From positions 113,654 through 172,828 of the forward strand of contig NZ_PAQR01000005.1 in assembly GCF_002709775.1 (NCBI RefSeq): a stretch of 59,175 bases of DNA, in the 5' to 3' direction. This document shows positions 55,061-59,175 of this stretch, piece after piece (within the stretch, counting starts at the first letter, position 1; every line of letters starts with the position of its first letter). The notes below the pieces were generated by a model. That model was not told the origin of the DNA, made no database searches, and was given only the letters and a program-made list of their open reading frames with translations. The DNA comes from Thalassospira sp. Lineage in GTDB: Bacteria; Pseudomonadota; Alphaproteobacteria; Rhodospirillales; Thalassospiraceae. Both the position numbers and the translations under genes were made by a program.

Positions 55061-55474
55061 CTAACGCACGAGGAATACGGAAAGATCCGAGTGAGACGCC
55101 ACATATCCGCCATGAGACGCAAAAATGTGGTCGGCAATACCGGGCACATGCGATGCCATGACAATGACGTCAGCGCCCAGTTCGTCGGCCTTGGCGACAA
55201 GTTCCTTGCTAAGATCCACCGCGGGATCATGCGAAATGTGGGTAACGGCCTTGGTGCTTACACCGTGTTTGGACGCCAGATCCTCGGCAAATGCCTGCAG
55301 TTTCTGTTCAAATTCCTTCGGTGTATGCGCAACCGATGACGGTGTGTTGGTACCGACACCGAGAAGGCTTATCTCGGCCTTGTAATGCTTGGCTAGATCG
55401 ACCGCCGTTTTAATTGCTTTATCCAATTTATCAACGTGGGCCAAATCGACAGGCACGAGCATCTTCTGATACAT
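55061..55474 (-). CDS. Universal stress protein (UspA family)
   Basis: 137 residues of the UspA fold: MYQKMLVPVDLAHVDK start, GADVIVMASHVPG near 103 and a C-terminal SHGGYVASHSDLSVFLV. The usual nucleotide loop G-2x-G-9x-G(S/T) is altered (GYVASHSD), so ATP binding is doubtful. GGAGG precedes the ATG. It lies 66 bases upstream of a BCCT gene in the same direction; a stress protein (TeaD) regulating an osmolyte transporter is known from Halomonas, so control of the transporter is plausible but inferred. Confidence 0.87.
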   Translation of the reverse strand: MYQKMLVPVDLAHVDKLDKAIKTAVDLAKHYKAEISLLGVGTNTPSSVAHTPKEFEQKLQAFAEDLASKHGVSTKAVTHISHDPAVDLSKELVAKADELGADVIVMASHVPGIADHIFASHGGYVASHSDLSVFLVR

Positions 55475-55568
55475 TCATTCCTCCGTTATGTGCACCACCC
55501 CTGAACTTCATGATTTCACAAAATATCAGGGTAGCGCTCAGAGCCTAACATCGACGGTCATCAAAATC

Positions 55569-55590
55569 AAAAAGGCACTTTCGAAAGTGC
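55569..55590 (-). terminator. Leftward intrinsic terminator without a gene
   Basis: Perfect 16-bp palindrome GCACTTTCGAAAGTGC (55575-55590) followed on the minus strand by CTTTTT. It lies 95 bases upstream of the uspA start, so it would end a short leftward transcript, or act in the uspA leader. Confidence 0.6.
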
Positions 55591-55605
55591 ACACAAACAT
55601 TACTG

Positions 55606-55649
55606 CAATATTTGCTGCAAAACTTGTGCGTCATATTTGACAATATTTG
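55606..55649. repeat. Repeated AT-rich motif
   Basis: CAATATTTG occurs at 55606-55614 and 55641-55649, with a near copy CATATTTG at 55632-55639. It is a candidate binding site near the uspA leader; its meaning is not known. Confidence 0.4.
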
Positions 55650-56335
55650 TTCGTGAAAATTACGCTGTTTCCAGTGCAACTCTGGGCTTCTCGTCGAATC
55701 GTCAAAGCGATTATTTTTTGATTTGCCAACAGGCCCAACCAGGCCCTTGATGGGCATTTTTGATGTTCGAACCCGAAAATTTTAATTTTTTTTTCATACG
55801 AAGATCACGCCAAGTGCGACAGCGGTTTCCCCACCTGTAAACCCCTTATCAGGCAAGGCGTTTCTTGGAAAAATCCATCGGATATCTATTCTATTTTTCA
55901 GAGAAGATTTGCGACCAGAAATCTATCCCCGGATGCCGAAAAAACATACTGCACCGCGCACTTGGCTTGATGCAGGCCCCAAACTCGTGTCACGATGTGC
56001 GCGATTTGTGCACTGTCTGTCCCACACAACATGTGCTTTCGCGCCCGGACATCATTGGTTCGGAGCGAACATATTTGCTGGATGCACCTCGTCAGAGGCA
56101 ACCATCCATGGCCGTGCACACACCCGAAAGGGGAAATTTATTGTGGCCAAACGGGGGAGTTCACAAACTGTGCAAAACGGTGACATGGCGCAACAGCACG
56201 TCTTTTTGCTGCATGCCCGTTTGTGTCCGAACGACACCCAAACCCGCAAAACCAAGCACAACCAAATCGCGGGCAGGTACTGCCACACCATTTAAATAAT
56301 TCAACAAGACCAAAAGCATCAGAGAAGGAACAGGG

Positions 56336-57925
56336 ATGACTGACCCTATCAAGCATTTCGCGTCACGCGTCACCGCACATGAAATGAACCGTCGTGAATT
56401 CATCGGCCGTTCGATGGCCGCCGGCCTGACCCTTGCTGCAGCCACAAGCCTCTATGGCAAGTCGGCCATGGCGCAGGAACCCAAACGCGGCGGGCATCTG
56501 AAACTTGGCCTTCAGGGCGGCTCTTCGACCGACGTTGTTGATCCGGCAAAATCTTCTTCGCAATTCACCTTTGCCATGAACCGCAACTGGGGTGACACCC
56601 TGGTTGAATCGCATCCGACCAGCGGCCTTGCCGTTCCGTCGCTTGCAGAATCCTGGGAACCGAATGCAGATGCATCGGTCTGGACGTTCAAAATCCGCAA
56701 GGGTGTCGAGTTCCATGATGGCGCAGAACTGACCATCGACGATGTTGTCAAAACCCTGAACCGCCACACCGACGAAAAGTCCGAGTCCGGCGCGCTGGGT
56801 GTTCTGGGCTCGATCAAGGGCATCGAAAACAAGGGCGGCGACCTTGTTCTGACGCTGTCTGAAGGCAATGCCGACCTTCCGCTGTTGCTGAGTGACTACC
56901 ACCTCGTGATCCAGCCGGGTGGTGGTTATGACAACCCGAATGCCGGTATCGGTACCGGCCCGTTCAAGATCGACAATTTCGAAGCCGGCGTGCGCGCAAC
57001 GTTTGTTAAAAACGAAAATGACTGGCGCACCGATCGCGGCTTTGTTGATTCCGTCGAAATGATCGTGATGAACGACGCGACCGCACGTATGGCAGCCCTG
57101 TCATCGGGTCAGGTTCACTTCATCAACCGCGTTGATCCGAAGACCGTTGGCCTTCTCAAGCGTGCACCGAATGTCGAAATTCAGACCACTTCGGGTCGCG
57201 GCCACTATGTCTTCATCATGCATTGCAACACCGCACCGTTCGATAACAACGACCTGCGTCTGGCGCTGAAATATGCGATGGACCGCGAAACCATGGTCGA
57301 AAAGATCCTTGGCGGTTACGGCAAGGTCGGTAACGATTTCCCGATCAACGAAACCTATGCCCTGTTCCCGGAAGGAATCGAGCAGCGCGCATATGATCCG
57401 GACAAGGCAGCCTTCCACTTCAAGAAGTCCGGCCATGACGGTTCGGTTCTGTTGCGTACGTCCGACGTGGCCTTCCCGGGTGCCGTTGATGCTGCGGTCC
57501 TGTATCAGGAAACCGCGAAAAAAGCCGGTATCGACATCGAAATCAAACGTGAGCCGGGTGACGGTTACTGGTCGAACGTCTGGAACGTTCAGCCGTTCTC
57601 GACCTCTTACTGGGGTGGTCGTCCGACCCAGGACCAGATGTACTCGACCGCCTATCTGTCGAGCGCTGACTGGAACGACACCCGCTTCTTCAATACCGAG
57701 TTCGACAAGATCCTTCTTGAAGCACGTGCGGAACTCGACCAGGCCAAGCGTAAGGAAATGTACCACGACATGGCGCTGATGGTCCGTGACACCGGTGGTC
57801 TGATCCTGCCGATGTTCAACGACTTCGTGAACGCAACCACGACCAACGTTTCCGGCTTTGTCGATGACATCGGTAATGACATGTCGAACGGTTATGTTGC
57901 GACGCGTCTGTGGCTCAACAGCTAA
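56336..57925 (+). CDS. Peptide-type ABC transporter substrate-binding protein
   Basis: 529-residue SBP of family 5 (peptide/opine/nickel type). The N-terminus has a twin-arginine signal (NRREFIGRS near 18, cleavage after AMA near 44). Family motifs: LAESWEPNADASVWTFKIRKGVEFHDG near 100-130, GTGPFKI near 205 and LALKYAMDRETMVEKILGGYG near 305. The binding protein leads an ABC importer with two permeases; ATPases lie outside the window. The cargo could be a peptide or another organic compound. Confidence 0.92.
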   Translation: MTDPIKHFASRVTAHEMNRREFIGRSMAAGLTLAAATSLYGKSAMAQEPKRGGHLKLGLQGGSSTDVVDPAKSSSQFTFAMNRNWGDTLVESHPTSGLAVPSLAESWEPNADASVWTFKIRKGVEFHDGAELTIDDVVKTLNRHTDEKSESGALGVLGSIKGIENKGGDLVLTLSEGNADLPLLLSDYHLVIQPGGGYDNPNAGIGTGPFKIDNFEAGVRATFVKNENDWRTDRGFVDSVEMIVMNDATARMAALSSGQVHFINRVDPKTVGLLKRAPNVEIQTTSGRGHYVFIMHCNTAPFDNNDLRLALKYAMDRETMVEKILGGYGKVGNDFPINETYALFPEGIEQRAYDPDKAAFHFKKSGHDGSVLLRTSDVAFPGAVDAAVLYQETAKKAGIDIEIKREPGDGYWSNVWNVQPFSTSYWGGRPTQDQMYSTAYLSSADWNDTRFFNTEFDKILLEARAELDQAKRKEMYHDMALMVRDTGGLILPMFNDFVNATTTNVSGFVDDIGNDMSNGYVATRLWLNS

Positions 57926-57965
57926 TTCGTCGGAGTGCCTTGCATTCCTTTGACTGAAGACTTGC

Positions 57966-57994
57966 GGGATCACGGCCTTTTGGGCCGTGGTCCC
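57966..57994 (+). other. Intercistronic hairpin after the binding protein gene
   Basis: 12-bp stem GGGATCACGGCC / GGCCGTGGTCCC (one T-G pair) with a 5-base loop, no T run. It lies 40 bases after the binding-protein stop and before the permease, and probably stabilises the upstream mRNA. Confidence 0.6.
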
Positions 57995-58120
57995 CGTCTT
58001 GTTGTTCGCCTGTTTGTTTGACACATGGTCTGATCGAAATTTCCAGATGGAGGCAAAACACCCTTTGCCGTCCCACCCGTCTTGAATTTCCGTTCAGGCC
58101 AATTAGGGGAGTATGTGTTC

Positions 58121-59128
58121 ATGGCCAGTCCTTTGGCCGGCGTGCGAGCCGCACGACACAGACTGAAAGAAACCCATCCGTTATCGGTACTGATTGCCGA
58201 ACGACTGGGCTTGAGTGTGTTGTTGCTCTGGGCTGTTTCAGTCCTGATTTTTGCTGGCGTTGAAGCCCTTCCGGGTGATTTCGCCGAAACCTATCTTGGG
58301 CAGTCTGCAACACCGCAGTCGATTGCCAATATCCGCGAAGACCTTGGTCTGGATCGCCCGATCACCACGCGCTATTTCGAATGGCTTGGCGGGGTTGTCC
58401 AAGGCGACTTTGGCAATAGCTGGGCCAGTGGCGCGCCGGTGACCGAACAGATCACCAAACGTCTTGGCAACTCGCTGTTCCTGGCCTTCTTTGCTGCAGC
58501 AATTTCCGTCCCGCTTGCGGTTGGTCTTGGCATGGTTGCAGTTCACTATCGCAACCGCATTCCGGATCGCGTGATCAACGTGGTCTCGCTTGCGGCGATC
58601 TCGCTGCCGGAATTCTTTATCGGTTATATCCTGATCGTGTTCTTTGCCGTTCAGATGGGGGGCGCGACCTTCCCGTCCACGGTTTATGACAATATGCCCT
58701 GGTCGGAACGACTGGCGGCAATTGCCTTGCCGACAGCCACCCTTGTGATGGTTGTTCTGGCCCACATGATGCGCATGACGCGTGCAGCGATCATCAGCGT
58801 CATGTCATCGGCCTATATGGAGACGGCCGAGCTTAAAGGCCTTGGCGCGTTCAAGGCGATTGTCAAACACGCAGCACCGAACGCCATTGCCCCGATCGTC
58901 AACGTGGTGGCGCTTAACCTTGCCTATCTCGTGGTTGGTGTTGTCGTGGTCGAGGTTGTCTTCGTCTATCCGGGTATGGGCCAGTATATGGTTGATGCCG
59001 TGACAGTGCGTGACATGCCCGTTGTGCAGGCCTGTGGCCTGATCTTTGCGGCGGTGTATATCCTGCTCAACATGGCGGCCGATATCGTCGCCATTGTCGC
59101 CAATCCGAGACTGAGGCATCCGCGATGA
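58121..59128 (+). CDS. Peptide-type ABC transporter permease (DppB-like)
   Basis: 335 residues, six helices. The DppB start SVLLLWAVSVLIFAGVEALPGD and the LDRPITTRYFEWLGGVVQGDFGNSW block (about 85-110) are typical, and the EAA-like loop for the ATPase is METAELKGLGAFKAIVKHAAPNA near 232-254. The ATG at 58121 was chosen; an in-frame GTG at 58115 sits at a better distance from AGGGGAG. Its stop overlaps the next permease gene by 4 bases. Confidence 0.9.
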   Translation: MASPLAGVRAARHRLKETHPLSVLIAERLGLSVLLLWAVSVLIFAGVEALPGDFAETYLGQSATPQSIANIREDLGLDRPITTRYFEWLGGVVQGDFGNSWASGAPVTEQITKRLGNSLFLAFFAAAISVPLAVGLGMVAVHYRNRIPDRVINVVSLAAISLPEFFIGYILIVFFAVQMGGATFPSTVYDNMPWSERLAAIALPTATLVMVVLAHMMRMTRAAIISVMSSAYMETAELKGLGAFKAIVKHAAPNAIAPIVNVVALNLAYLVVGVVVVEVVFVYPGMGQYMVDAVTVRDMPVVQACGLIFAAVYILLNMAADIVAIVANPRLRHPR

Positions 59129-59175
59129 GATTACGTGAAATCCCGCTGACCGCCTGGATCGGAATTCTGGGCATT
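59125..59175 (+). CDS. Second ABC transporter permease (DppC-like), N-terminal fragment
   Basis: Only the first 17 codons are in the window (MRLREIPLTAWIG, then hydrophobic). The ATG overlaps the stop of the DppB-like gene, the standard arrangement for the DppC-type partner, so the call rests on context. Confidence 0.7.
   Translation, partial: MRLREIPLTAWIGILGI

Larger units (their letters stand above)
55475..56335. other. 861-base gene-free region
   Basis: A/T-rich left part and GC-richer right part. It contains a leftward terminator at 55569-55590 and repeats of an AT-rich motif. The longest frames here (for example 55865-56299) have unusual composition, high Cys/His and no family resemblance, so I call no gene. 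The promoter of the peptide-type ABC operon should lie in its right third. Confidence 0.6.

Noticed and set aside
55545..55757. Leftward frame of 70 codons upstream of uspA
   Set aside because: It runs straight through the terminator at 55569-55590, so a translated gene here is unlikely.
55762..55775. TTCGAACCC sequence that recalls a tRNA T-arm
   Set aside because: No acceptor or anticodon stems can be formed around it.
55865..56299. Open frame of 144 codons before the peptide-type ABC operon
   Set aside because: High Cys, His and Thr content, no ribosome-binding site and no family resemblance; more likely chance in a non-coding region.

Overview
The window is a piece of a chromosome from an alphaproteobacterium, most likely a marine Rhodospirillales of the Thalassospira type. 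This is an inference from the moderate GC content, the TRAP, BCCT and phosphonate transport load, the RpoE/ChrR system and EcfG-type promoter sequences; no rRNA marker is present. It reads as ordinary chromosome with no insertion sequence, prophage, CRISPR array, tRNA or rRNA that I can see. Genes are dense, mostly in short operons with ATGA overlaps and separated by clear intrinsic terminators.

Layout, left to right. 1-3.1 kb: the end of sucA, then sucB and lpdA (2-oxoglutarate dehydrogenase). 3.2-8.5 kb: a leftward TRAP transporter operon (dctP-dctQ-dctM) running into a tautomerase-like protein and an alpha/beta hydrolase, with a divergent LysR regulator. 8.6-10.8 kb: methylglyoxal synthase, an auxin-efflux-family carrier and an RluA-type pseudouridine synthase. 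10.9-19.8 kb: a large RpoE/ChrR (singlet-oxygen type) regulon. The sigma factor and its zinc anti-sigma factor ChrR lie divergent to a leftward five-gene operon (FAD oxidoreductase, DUF1365, cyclopropane-fatty-acid-synthase-like methyltransferase, MFS carrier, DUF3833 lipoprotein). This converges on a rightward DUF6134-SDR-SnoaL operon. All three units carry a TGATC(C/T)-N18-TA promoter. 19.8-28.4 kb: RlmJ, RluE, a SIMPL protein, a D-lyxose-isomerase-like cupin, a TPR membrane protein, two tandem paralogous diguanylate cyclases, a BaiN/HI0933-type flavoprotein and a tiny membrane protein behind a near-perfect EcfG general-stress promoter.

28.4-36.4 kb: a TAXI-type TRAP system, an MFS carrier, malate synthase G and methionine aminopeptidase. 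36.5-39.6 kb: protocatechuate 3,4-dioxygenase pcaHG with a divergent LysR regulator that overlaps a TRIC/UPF0126 channel gene. 39.6-51.2 kb: a nearly complete C-P lyase locus. phnF is divergent to phnGHIJKLMN; the facing operon is phnC-phnD-phnE plus a hexapeptide acetyltransferase, and a DUF1045 2H-phosphoesterase-like gene lies between the two. phnP is not present here, and DUF1045 is a candidate replacement. 51.5-55.5 kb: an Ldh-family dehydrogenase, a META-domain lipoprotein, a BCCT osmolyte transporter and a universal stress protein. 55.5-56.3 kb: a gene-free stretch with a leftward terminator. 56.3 kb to the end: a peptide-type ABC transporter (Tat-exported binding protein, one permease, start of a second permease), running off the window.

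Start codons were chosen from ribosome-binding sites, signal peptides, family alignments recalled from knowledge, and promoter positions. No database search was run; family names rest on recognised motifs. Possible novelty lies in the DUF6134-SDR-SnoaL arm of the RpoE regulon, the role of DUF1045 in C-P lyase metabolism, the TRAP-tautomerase-hydrolase cassette, and several unexplained operators and palindromes.
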